Below, piece after piece: positions 23,615 to 34,532 of a stretch of 64,000 nucleotides of DNA. This DNA comes from Epiperipatus broadwayi (Eukaryota > Onychophora > Udeonychophora > Euonychophora > Peripatidae). Location: assembly GCA_028023455.1 (NCBI GenBank), contig JAQFVV010000036.1:5577576-5641575 (forward strand), read 5' to 3'. The translations under genes were made by a program, and so were the position numbers. The number at the start of each line of letters is the position of its first letter. Within the stretch, counting starts at the first letter, position 1. Under the pieces are notes generated by a model. That model was not told where the DNA came from, did not search any database, and saw only the letters and a program-made list of their open reading frames with translations.

Positions 23615-24027
23615 ATCTCTATACCCATGAATCATGCACGGTTCATTCTCGATCACTTTTTGCACTTTAGTTTCTTATGAAATTCTAAGTAATAAACTAT
23701 TCACTATTTTTTTTTTAAATTTAAAAGCTGCATTAAATATTTTTTCATGCATATTCTTGGTTTAAAAGTAATATTTCTTATGTAAATAATAATTTAAGTG
23801 TTGTTATATTCAATAAACATTTTGTGAATAATTGACATGTTGATTACCTCAAAAAGTAAATGATTAATTTCTTCCTAAAATCTCACCTGAGTTTATTTTA
23901 TTTTAATCACTATTTATAATAAGTATTAATCAAACAAGGCTAATATTGCATAAGATATTTTGTAATTGATTTTTTTTTTGGGGGGGGGGGGATCAAATTG
24001 AAGTCAAACTAAGATAACTTTTGTTTT
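23615..24027. other. AT-rich spacer
   Basis: No coding or repeat feature recognised apart from a T-run and a 10-G run near 23982. Confidence 0.4.
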
Positions 24028-24305
24028 CCTGAAGGTTTGTGATGATGGTGTTCCAGTTATATTTTTATATTGTACTATTTCCATCATCTAATATATGTAT
24101 TGAATGTCTTTAGAAAAAATTCATTTTATTTAAATATTCTAAATACATTCAACTGTTAGTAATAGTACATCAAACAGGTTAGGATATGCACAATATTTAG
24201 AAAGGTATTAGTCTCTCCTCTTCGTCAGGTGTTGCTGGCCTGACCAGTGACAGTACTAGCATGGGATTCGAACTTGTGTCCTTAGATTCTTGAGTTTTGA
24301 ATAAC
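24028..24305 (-). repeat. SINE-A copy, 5' truncated
   Basis: The family 3' end is at the left (CTGAAGGTTTGTGATGATGG), then the conserved block TATTGAATGTCTTTAG, the hammerhead-like motif and the B-box (minus-strand GTTCGAATCCCATGC). The element stops within the tRNA-like head, so only one arm is present. Confidence 0.7.
24190..24232 (-). ncRNA. hammerhead-like motif of SINE-A (best-conserved copy)
   Basis: The minus strand reads CACCTGACGAAGAGGAGAGA then CTAATACCTTTCTAAATATTG. CTGACGA differs by one base from the hammerhead CTGATGA box, AGAGG can pair with CCTTT/CCTCT in other copies, and the GAAA position is decayed here but GAAAC occurs in the copy at ~9053. No stem I/III pairing was established. 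Confidence 0.3.
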
Positions 24306-24769
24306 TAAATAAATTATTTTAATATATACAATATAATATTTACAAAATATATTATTTCAATAGCTTGTAGGAAAACTTTTTATGAAAGCAAAATTAGAAA
24401 CCAACTCCCTAATCCTAATTCTTTCAACAAATAAGTTGAATATTTACAAATATATAAATGATTTATAAATAAATAAGATAACCATTAAAATTATTCTTTA
24501 TTTATAAAAAATAAATTTTAATATGCTGCTGCATATGATAAGTATTTCACCATAATGTTATAATTCTTTTAATTAAATTAGCAACATATAGATATGTTAT
24601 GCTATCAAGTTACTATGCTAAAGTGACATATAACAAAACTAATGTAAAAATGTCATTTACACTCCAAATATGAAGATAAGATAAAGAGGATAAATTTGCT
24701 ATGCTCTTTTGCTTTCAGAATATGTTAATATTGAATCTAAAGTTATAAGTAAATTTATCATAATCATCA

Positions 24770-25965
24770 TCATCAGTGATAATACTTTGGAATATTTCCA
24801 TCATCTATCATTAAATGTTGAATGTCTAGAAAATTTTAAACTTAACCTCTTTATTGCTGGTTATTTTATTGGCCGAGTAAGGTAAAAGCCTAACTTTTTA
24901 ATTGGTCAATTCACAAAATGAAGTATCAAAACACAAATTCAATCATCAAAATATATTCATCTTTTAATATTATATTTACTTTAGTTTCATTTGTAAAAAG
25001 TATATTAATAATTTGTCAGATTATGAAAGTGAATGAAAGTTTTTTCAAAAACAAATTTCTCTTTATAATTATCAAATATTTGTGAGTGGCAATTGTAAAA
25101 GAAAGTTTTTTCTCCAACGAAAACGCTTTATGATGTCAGCAATTTTCTTTGCTACTTTTACACTGGAAAAATAAATAATTTTGTTAAAGTCTTAACTATT
25201 TTTCTAAAATAATTTTATTTTTAGCATATTTTATCAAAATAATTTGTAATTTGTCAAAAAATACATTTAAAATGGTCTAAAACATTCATTTATCATTTTC
25301 CAAATGAAACAAAAACAAATCGTAACTTTTGAGGTATTGACATTTTATTTTCTTTGTGTCGAAATGTAACAGCCAATAAGATTCAAGAAGAGCACACCTA
25401 CTTTTTTTGTTAAAGTTTTGAGACCATTTTATTGATTTTTTACTTGTAAAATAATTCAAGAGAGGGCAGCATCTTACGGAACTTTTTCTAATTTTTCAAA
25501 CGCGGTAAAATCTTAATCATACCATTAAAAGTGACGGAATTTGAACGGCCGGAAGCAGCATGAAATCGACACGTTTTTAACTGTGACTAGCAAATGTTGC
25601 GTTAATAAATACATAACATTTCAAGTAGTATTATTTCCCATTTTTCTTCAGGTGTTGGTGGCCTGACCAATGACAATATTACCATATGAGTCAAACTCAC
25701 ATCATTAGATTATTTAATATAACATTTTAAGGCAACACTCTAACCAACTGAGCTATTCTGTCAAAGGCAACAGCTAGCAGAAATTTCATATATTTATCTA
25801 TGAGGGTTGGTTCAAATCCTCTTGATTTCTTTAATTGTGTGTGTGTTATTACTAATTAATTGTTTGTATTTGAAAAGTTTAAATAAAGTGTTAAAATTTT
25901 CTAGATGTTTAAGATTAAATGACAGATGATAAAAATAGTCCAACATATTATCACGTGTACTATAC
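24770..25965. repeat. SINE-A copy with distant inverted ends
   Basis: The left end has AATATTTCCATCATCTATC and TTGAATGTCTAGAAAATTTT near 24790-24836; the inverse occurs at 25880-25945. The right half holds the minus-strand tRNA-like head (AGCTCAGTTGGTTAGAGTG complement near 25748-25766) and hammerhead-like segment. About 750 bp between 24846 and 25600 are unlike other copies and may be a later insertion; no coding recognised there. Confidence 0.55.
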
Positions 25966-25989
25966 CATCATCACAAATCTTCAAGCAAG

Positions 25990-27048
25990 TGTATAAGTAA
26001 ATATTGTTGCATAAAAAGAACAAAATTCAATAGATTTTTTAAAAAAATATTTTATGGTAAACTTGGGTAAAAAAAAACCAGATCCCATTTAATACATAAA
26101 AAAATATTTTCAAATCATTCTCATGTCAAATCTTTTTAAAAGCATTTACATCAGATGTTTTTTTTTAAAGTACTACTACAAATTAAATAACAATTAAAGA
26201 ACCAGTATTTAATATATGATATGTATGAAAGATATAGAGATTACTTTGCATACATGTAAAAAATTTACCATAATTCTTTTGTTCTTTTTTTATATTTTTT
26301 TTTTTTCTAAAGTTAAAATACTCATTTGGCTTAAGTAATTGTGATGATGGTATGAATTTTATATCAGTTATTGAGAAATGTTTTGATAGTTTACAACTTT
26401 ATTATAACAAAAAATAAGAAAGACATTATTTTATTCATATTGTTGGAGACAAAATACTGATAGAATATTAAAACTTCCTATACAATTTTTGTGAGTACCA
26501 AATAATTTGCATAGAGAAAATCATATACTAACATGAAATACATCATAATGAAATCTCCAATTTCATAACTGAATACCTTGATAATGAAATTTGATGAATA
26601 CAAAAAAAATAATTGTATGTGTTGCTTGGGATGTCAAATGACATTTAAGCACTCAAACAGCAAGTTAAAGAGAACAGTTTCTCTCAACTCATCAAAGTAC
26701 AACATTTTTACATCATTCCCCTGATATTTGATCAAGTAATCTCTAACATTGTGCTAATGAGAATATATCTCAACAATAAGTAAAAAAAATGATAATAGCC
26801 AAGCTTCAGGAATTATAATCGAATTTTCACAACTTCTATTTAATAAACTTGCAACCATGCCCATATGTTGCCTTAAAGTGAAAATTTACATAAAATTCAA
26901 TGTTTGACCCTGGAAGAAGTCATCTGAATAAATTTTATATTTACTTAGAGAATTTAAGAAATTAGAGCATTAAATTTTTTATGTCCTACAAAAGTAATTA
27001 ATATTCTATTATAATAAAAGTAATTGATAAAGTGATATAAATAAATTG
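25990..27048. other. AT-rich stretch before the mariner
   Basis: About 1 kb with no supported exon, RNA gene or repeat family. Confidence 0.4.
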
Positions 27049-27865
27049 TATGAGGGGGTATCCAAAAATAACCAGAATTGTTTTCCATAGTGAGTGCATT
27101 GTAGTACATGCTTCTGCCACCAGATGCCTCTTTCAGGAACCCCAGCCTGAGTCTTTCAACCATCGTCATTGAGAAAAATCATGTTATGGGGTTGTAAATA
27201 TTTTTGTTAAGTTCATCTTACTTAATTGCCAATTTTTATAATGACTAAAAGTTGCAATAATGTGAAATTTTGTTTTATGTTAAGGAAAAGAGCTGGAAAA
27301 ACAGTTATAATGCACAAAACATCTTATAAGCAAGTCCTCTTAAGAAAACATGAGTTTATATGTGGTTTAATTAAAGTGTCAAATTTAACACATCATGAAA
27401 AGTATAACAAGTGAAGTCCAGTGCTGATTTTTTTGGATATAAATTGTTTACTCACATATTTTGTTTGCAAGTTCTGAAAAAATTGCATGATGTGATAAAA
27501 TAAAAACATTGTGATTTGTGGCAAAGTCAAGAGTGCAAGGTTCACCACAGCAATGTGATAGCACACAAAGCCTTGAGTGTGGTACACCTTATCAATCAGC
27601 AATATTCATCTGAACTTGGTCCATGTGACTTCTTTTTATTCACCTGAATAAAAAAATGTCTCAAATCAAAAGTATTGTAGACTTGGAAATGATGAAAGAA
27701 AAAATATGGCAGTATTAAAAGAAATTACATATCATGAGTTTCAGGTTTTTTTTAAAAAGTATAAAACTCATTTAAACTAATACCCTGAATCAAATGGCAT
27801 ACTTTGAATGATAAATAAATAATTTTTAATACAAAATTTTGGTTATTTTTGAGTACACCCTCATA
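27049..27865 (+). mobile_element. dead mariner element with TA target duplication
   Basis: Ends TGAGGGGGTATCCAAAAATA at 27051 and, inverted, TGAGGGTGTACTCAAAAATA at 27863, each bordered by TA. At 813 bp it is shorter than a full mariner (~1.3 kb), consistent with internal deletion of the central transposase. Confidence 0.85.
27226..27780 (+). pseudogene. mariner transposase, broken
   Basis: The N-terminal part is open to 27414 and reads NNVKFCFMLRKRAGKTVIMH, aligning in wording with the helix-turn-helix region of mariner transposases. A large central piece, including the first two catalytic Asp residues, is deleted. The C-terminal part reads HKALSVVHLINQQYSSELGP followed by CDFFLF, the conserved stretch around the third catalytic Asp of DD34D mariners, then IKKCLK and several stops. 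It encoded a DNA cut-and-paste transposase acting on the TIRs above; this copy is inactive. Confidence 0.8.
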
Positions 27866-28064
27866 TAGTAAAAAATTTTATAAGGACATTTTTTAAATCA
27901 TATTCAGATGCCTTAGATGTTAATGATACAAAAACATGTTCACACACTTTTTATTATTATAAAATTAAAACGTTGTTATATGTATTAGTTATCACTTATG
28001 TTACATTTATTAAAATCAGAATTTCTTGGGTATTTATTTACTAATATTTATTTAATTAGAGGGG

Positions 28065-28245
28065 ATTTGAATACAGACTTTTAAGCTTTTTTCAGGTATC
28101 TACCCCATCTTATATAACCAATACACATTACCACATACAAGTGAAAAAAATGATTTTCAATATACATATTTCATGCTAAACTAGAAACTCATCAGTTGGT
28201 CCAGATCATCATTTCCCATATTCATATATTGTGCCCTTTTTATTG
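28065..28245 (-). repeat. SINE-C copy, minus strand
   Basis: GGGGATTTGAATACAGACTT is the complement of the family B-box end, followed by the CACATT...GTGAAAAAAATGATT and TCAGTTGGTCCAGATCATC blocks in inverse order. Confidence 0.6.
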
Positions 28246-28879
28246 GTACACTATCATAAATGAAATTGGGAATAAATTTTAAGAAGAATAATTTTAAATT
28301 TTATAAAGTCAAAAATATTTACTTATTAAAACTATAAAAAATAGCAGTCATTTTAGTTATCATAGGGTTTGAACTTGGGTTTAGTTAATTTAAAGTAGTA
28401 TAAATGCTATAAATCCTGGGTAAAATATATATTTTCAAAGGTATATCAAAGATAAAAAAATAAACTATAAATTAAGAATATTTGATAATAAGTAATCATT
28501 TGATAATATTTAAGATTATAGAAAAGTTTAAATCTAGTCTTATAAATAAAATTATGCATTATAGAGATAGATAATCATGTTTGTGCACATTTAATATTAG
28601 AAAGTAAAGACTTTCTGGTGAAGTCTTGATCTTGATTCCAAAATAAATAATTAATGTTTATGTTATGAATTTTATGATTAAGATTTCATAAAATTACTCT
28701 CAGATCTAGTCTGTAGAAAAATAAAATCAAAATGACCTAAGTTGATTTAAAGTAAATATTTTTGTTAAGTTCATGAAAGGTATTGTTTTTTTTAATTACT
28801 AGTAAATATTTTAACAAGATAATATTTGTTTTAAAAATAGTTGAACTACATGTAACTAGCAAGTAGAAGAATTAACCAA

Positions 28880-29920
28880 TGGGAAAGCACAATTTGCAAT
28901 AAATTAACAAAACACATGATATTTTTAAGAAAAAAATGAGGGAAAACTTGATATAGAAAAAAAAGATTACAGATCAGGAGAACAAGTAACTTGGTTTGTC
29001 TTTAAAAGTTGCTTAATTTTTTTAAATATTATATTATTTTAAAAACAAATAATTGATTATAATCTATTTACAAATTTAAAACTGTATATTATAAGGTTTT
29101 TTGTTAACATGAAAGAGGAAACAAAGTTATATATTCTGCTGGCTAACTCAACAATTTAATAATTTTACCAAAATATCTTGGAGTCATTATGTTGGAAAAA
29201 ATATTGGAAGAATAAAAGGAAAAAGTTATGCATTTATGCTAAAGTGTTGTCAAGTAATACCTGAGCTGAAGGAAAACACTGTGAGTAATATATTAATACA
29301 TAATTTGATTAAAAAGCAAGATAAAATATTTATGTATTTTGACTATCATAACAGTTATACATAAACATTATTAAAATATTATAAGATAACAGTTATGCAT
29401 GATTAAATTGGAATCGATGGATGAATAACAAGAAAATTATTCATGACAGAATTAAATGTACATTTTAAAGATAATTAAAACTAAAGAATGAATAATAATG
29501 GAAATGTTTACATCAAGAAAAGTATACTTAGTATGAAAATATAACTTATAAAAGTGCATCTAAATGAAAATTTCCATAGTAGAAAAGATATCAAAATATT
29601 GTTATTAATTTAGTATAACTTTCATGTATAATAAAATTTTATGATGAGTTATATATATAGTAAATGGAGGATTAAAAGTTAGATGGATATATGGGATGTA
29701 ATACAAGGCAAGTGTAAAAGAAAAATGTTAAATGAAGATTATATTTCTACTTGTAATAAATCATAGCAGTGTGTTTAGAAAATGAAAAATATTTATTAAA
29801 ATTGTCAATAAAAAAAAATCTGCGAAATTGTTAATAATCTGTTTACATTGGAATTGTATAATTTTGTGATATTCTTATGAGAACAAAAGGAGCAGAAATG
29901 GGAGGAATGTTGGTGCATAA
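28880..29920 (+). pseudogene. Gypsy-like integrase C-terminus remnant and possible LTR junction
   Basis: Plus-strand wording KKMRENL then DYRSGEQVTWFV resembles the end of Gypsy integrases, and KVHLNENFHSRKD near 29555 the following conserved tail. Stops abound. A purine-rich tract (AGCAGAAATGGGAGGAA at 29892-29908) precedes TGTTGGTGCATAAC, the layout of a polypurine tract and LTR start. No second LTR found. Confidence 0.3.
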
Positions 29921-31199
29921 CTAGTCTGAAGTGTTTGGAACAATTGGAATATTATTAAAATTTAAAGATTTTTTTTAGAAGAACTTATATTTTTCAAAAA
30001 AAAAAAAAAACCTGTAACATAATATTTGTATATAGTTTAATTTCATACTTTAAAATAATCGTTATCAATATGGAGGGATAAGTTATTAGATAAATAAATT
30101 CATTAATTTGATTTGTTTATCTATGCAATTAATTGTTTAAAGTTTTTATTTTATTCAATATTGTTGGATAATTAAAATAAGCAGATATTAACAATGAGCT
30201 AGTCAAATATACACATAAAATTAATTACATATATGTATGATAAGAAGAGGGAATATGCCTGTGTTCGAATATAATATTAAAAATAATAAAAGATGATATT
30301 TAAAGTTTGATCTTGTGTTTAACTATCAACGCTTTAATATAATTGTATCAGAGTTATAAATCTTATAATTCTTTATAGGCGATTATTTATAAGACATGCA
30401 TGAAACAAGTATAACTTGCAAATAGGAGATTAATAACTGAGTTATTAGATAAAATGAAAATAAGGGTTTTTATTTTAGGATGCACCAAAGAGTGGTCTCT
30501 CAACATGTAGCTTAATATCATAAACTGTAAATGGAAGTTAGTCCAGGAAGAGATAAGTTGTCATATTTGATAGTGTAGAGTATAAAAGTTTCATTTGTTG
30601 TATTTTATTATAGAGTTTAATAATAAGACCAGAGGAAAATTTAGGGTGATATCAGAAAACAAATTAATGATTTCATAATTATAGTATTAATATCTTTTTA
30701 GTGCAAAATAAAGAGAGAGATCAAATGGTGAATATCATAAAATATAAACGCAGATAAATATGTAATATTTCATAATATTATAATTAATTTATTTTAGTTA
30801 AGAAATAAAACAATAATCCATATTTTAAATCTTCTTATAATTTAAAGCATAATCTATAAGGAATAATGAGTGTAAATCACATCCATTAATAAAGATTGAT
30901 TATTTAATAAATACACGTGATTTTATGATACAATAAATAAAGTTAAATATCACAACAACATCATATTGTATGGCAAGGGAGTTTTCTTTTATTTTAAATA
31001 TCTCATTGCAATTTTTTTTTCAATACTTCTCTATAGCTATTTATACATATATAAGCCTTTATTAACACAATAACTATTTACAATTTATGCAAATAATTAA
31101 GCAGATGATAAATAAGTTACAGTTTTGTATACCAAAACCCAAAAAATTTGATATATTTCACTATTAAGACAAAAAAAGACTGCAGGCAATTAACTAGTT
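29921..31199. other. AT-rich stretch, no recognisable genes
   Basis: If an LTR starts near 29909 it would continue into this region, but no end or duplicate was found. No exons recognised. Confidence 0.4.
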
Positions 31200-31830
31200 C
31201 TCTTCCACTCAAGGATATTGACTTGCAACACCATAATAGAAGGAGTCTCTAAGACATGCAACTCAAATGAGCAAAGCATGCAACAAAATGATTGATTAGC
31301 CCAAGGAATAAGCCACCCATAAGAATTAAAACTTTTATTCAAGACAAATGTTTATTTGATAATCTCACATGGAGTTATTCCAGGACCATCCCAGATTTAC
31401 TTCATCGGCTTCCTTGGCAAGTATCTCAGACATTGATTGAAATAAGTTTCCCAATCTCTATAGAGTTTTTTCAGCCAGTTGAATTTCTTGTTTTCAAATA
31501 TCATAGTACATCGTATATTATATTGTCTTAAGGGTATGCACAGTCACCATTGAATTGTGGGGGTTAAATTTCTCAATGTATTGACTAAGTAGAAGTTTTA
31601 AGTTTATGATTGGCCTGTGGAATACTTTAGCACTTATCTGCGCAAATGCCGAACATTTTTCGAATAGATGCTGAAAATTTTCATCACCAGATTTGCATAG
31701 CAAACAGACTGAATCCAAATTCATATGTAGTCTTTCATTTAGAACCTAGGTTGTTGGGAACAAGCCATTCTCTAGTTTGAAAACAAATTTCAAGTAGGAT
31801 TGGGGTAATTGAAAGGAATAGGAATGTTCA
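31200..31830 (-). pseudogene. C-terminal remnant of a non-LTR retrotransposon
   Basis: On the minus strand: KFVFKLENGLFPTT, a stop, VLNERLHMNLDSVCLLC, then KSGDENFQHLFEKC. This is the C-x2-C...H-x4-C zinc-binding segment found after the RT domain in L1/Tx1-type ORF2 proteins. Downstream wording (FHRPIINLKLL) continues with stops. The RT itself is absent, so the copy is a 3' fragment. Confidence 0.65.
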
Positions 31831-32334
31831 AATATTTATATATGTTACTTTATTATATTGTTATATAATGTTATTAATATTGTTATTTATTAAGTTGTTG
31901 AAAAATCTTGTAAATAATATTATTAAAGTTAATGTTTTAAAAGTTAAATTAAGTATCTAGAGTTCCATTTCCTTTGTTGGGATCTTCATCACTACACCAT
32001 CACCAGAGAGTATCAATTGTAATATAATGATTAACCAAAAATAAAGTTTGAGACTTGAATAAGAAATTAATCCAATACAAGATGGTGTATAAGAATCCTT
32101 TAAAAAAACATTTATCTTAAATTCTTGCAAACTGTCTTGATCACATAAGTCATTAGTAAAATATATTGCAAATTTCTTAAAGTATGTTTATTTATAGGAG
32201 ATCAGAGTATGAATTAATTATTATTTAAAATTATCAATTATAATTACAATTTCGATAATATTTATTTATTATTAAGTATTAGTAACTGAAACACAGGCTT
32301 AATATATACCATGTGTCTATATATGTAATATAAG
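31831..32334. other. AT-rich spacer
   Basis: No feature recognised. Confidence 0.35.
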
Positions 32335-32665
32335 GTATATGAATACAGGGTGGCCTTGGAGCATTCCATCATCAGATTTTCAATTGGATGGACGGTTAAA
32401 GAGTTGGAGTGTGTAGTAGATTGGAGCCAGTCCATTAAAGTATGAAGATTGTCTATCTTAATATATATCTGAGCACTTATAGTATATATGTGTGGGAGAT
32501 GATAATCTGGAACAACTGATGATTGCTGTTTTAGCATGAAATACGTATATTGGTGATTATTTATCTTTTCAGCATATATGTGCTTGAGTGTATCAGTGTT
32601 ATTAGATAGAGTGGAGAGTGGTGGGTCATGTGAAAGTCTGTGCTCATATACCCTATATTACATAT
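32335..32665 (+). repeat. SINE-C copy
   Basis: Contains CATTCCATCATCAGATTTTC, GATGATAATCTGGAACAACT and GTGAAAGTCTGTGCTCATAT in family order; the B-box is mutated (GTGCTCATATACCC). Confidence 0.7.
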
Positions 32666-32897
32666 TAAATATTAGGGAACATAAATATAAAATAGTAGTA
32701 TAATTTTAATTACAGATTAAGGTTATAGATCTTTTCTTAATTGATACACTACTTATAGAGTTAAATAATACCCCTCTTGATATCTTATAGGTGGAATGAA
32801 TAGCTAATTTAAAGTCAGTGATAACCCTGAGATCAATATACAATAAATGATAATACATATTTGAAAACCAGGCAATCTTCACAAACCTGGAGCTTAA

Positions 32898-32955
32898 TTG
32901 TAAGTATAGGGGATTTGAACTCAGATTTTCTGAGTTCAAATCCCCTATACTTACA
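32898..32955. repeat. mini inverted dimer of the SINE-C 3' end
   Basis: TTGTAAGTATAGGGGATTTG is followed after a 9-nt centre by its complement ending TATACTTACAA. Both arms are the B-box end of family C, so two copies meet head to head with almost no spacer. Confidence 0.8.
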
Positions 32956-32996
32956 ATAAATGATAATTATAAATTTATTTTAAAACCACACTATTA

Positions 32997-33165
32997 TATT
33001 AAGTAATATTTACTAAGGCTGTAACCTTAGGAATTTGCGTCCGAAAAATGCGAAGGTAGGGACCTCTACAGGTCTTAACCAAGCTTGTGGTTAAGACCTG
33101 TAGAGATCCCTACCTTTGCAGACGCATATTCCTGAGGTTACAGCCTTAGTAAATATTACTTAATA
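32997..33165. repeat. 169-bp hairpin MITE
   Basis: Near-perfect palindrome: TATTAAGTAATATTTACTAA, AGGCTGTAACCTTAGGAA, GGTAGGGACCTCTACAGG, each mirrored to TAATA at 33165. Partial relatives occur at 47272-47372 and 58125-58210. Confidence 0.85.
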
Positions 33166-33501
33166 AATGATAATATAAATTATTAATTAGATTATCTTAA
33201 ATTTAATAATTATAGATGTTTTATTATATTTATTAATGTTAGTCAGGGGAATATTTAGATACTTAATAAGGAGGAATGTCTTAGTATTCTTATGCTATTC
33301 AACAAATACTTCGGTATTTGTTTTATGTTAAAGGGTATATAATATTGTTAATGAGATAAATAGGTCCCATAATTGCCAATACTAATCAAATATAATTTAG
33401 AAATAATTAAGAGTATCAAATCGTACCTAGATAAAATAATAGTATAAACTAATTTAGAGATTTATCATGCTTTCTAGGAGTTATCATCCTACTGGCAGGG
33501 T

Positions 33502-33505
<4 letters not shown>

Positions 33506-33577
<72 letters not shown>
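33506..33577. repeat. (AT)n microsatellite
   Basis: About 36 uninterrupted AT units. Confidence 0.95.
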
Positions 33578-33579
<2 letters not shown>

Positions 33580-33599
33580 GTTTAGTTTATTAAGATAGC

Positions 33600-34145
33600 A
33601 AATCTTTTAACTTTAATGCACACAACTTTAATCTTCTCAACCCTCCAGCCCCTCAGCCATACCTATTATTGAAAATCTGATGTTGGAATGCTCAAAGTCC
33701 TTGTTGATGCCAATATAGTTGTCATACCCATGTTTACTTTTAAGTTACTCTGAGCCCTCATATATAGGAGCTTAATATGTCCATTTAAATACACAAAAGA
33801 GGGATAGACAGAATTTAGGCTGAATGTAATATTTGAATACAAGTACAATGTATATACTGATGATGTAATTAGAAATTATTTGAATACAGACTGTCAAACT
33901 CCCTTCAGATATCCACTCCATCAGTGATACACATGACGACATACATGTAAAAAAGATAAATGATCTCTAATATAAGAATTTCATGGTGGTTCGACATGAA
34001 GCACATATATTGGAGATCATTTATCTTATTCACATTGTGTGGTCATGTAAATTAGTTATATAAGATGGAGGGGAAGGGAGCAGTTATATAAGATGGAGTG
34101 GAAGGGATCTTGAAAGTCTGTGTTCAAATACTTTCTAATCACATC
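33600..34145. repeat. SINE-C palindromic copy
   Basis: The left arm (TTTGAATACAGACTGTCAAA near 33878 through AAGATAAATGATCTC) is mirrored by the right arm (GAGATCATTTATCTTATTC through AAAGTCTGTGTTCAAATAC near 34125). The flanks GATGTAATTAGAAA and TTTCTAATCACATC are also mirrored. A 33-bp duplication (AGTTATATAAGATGGAG) lies in the right arm. Confidence 0.7.
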
Positions 34146-34419
34146 TAAAGTCCAGTATATACATTGTTCTTATATTCAAATATAAATATTTATTTATTAA
34201 ATTTTATTTGATTAGATATTGTATTGGTTAAATTTAAAAAAGGATAGAGTTTAAAAAAGATAAGACAGTCTGTAAATATTCCAATGTAGGACAACGATTT
34301 CTTTAACAGCCCTAGCTGCTGGAATAAAAAAATGTCAAGAATTTAAAAAATTTTAAGTTTATTTAGCACAGATTCAAATCTAATTTATACGCATGACAAT
34401 TTTGATGTAATACTATTGC

Positions 34420-34532
34420 AATAAAAGATCCCTTGATGGAGTATATTAATGTTGATATGTAAATGCATAAAATAAATTTTATTAGCAGATTATTCACCAT
34501 AATTATTACGAGTTTGCCTCTTTTTTTAATTA
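34420..34532. repeat. 113-bp direct repeat, left copy (target duplication)
   Basis: Identical to 36798-36910 except for C/G at 34518/36896. It starts AATAAAAGATCCCTTGATGG and ends TCTTTTTTTAATTA. The first ~23 codons of the overlapping open frame come from this repeat, not from the retroelement. Confidence 0.9.

Noticed and set aside
33260-33300. Possible polypurine tract and LTR start (AATAAGGAGGAATGTC...)
   Set aside because: Only the short tract is suggestive; no LTR end, primer site or partner copy could be found.
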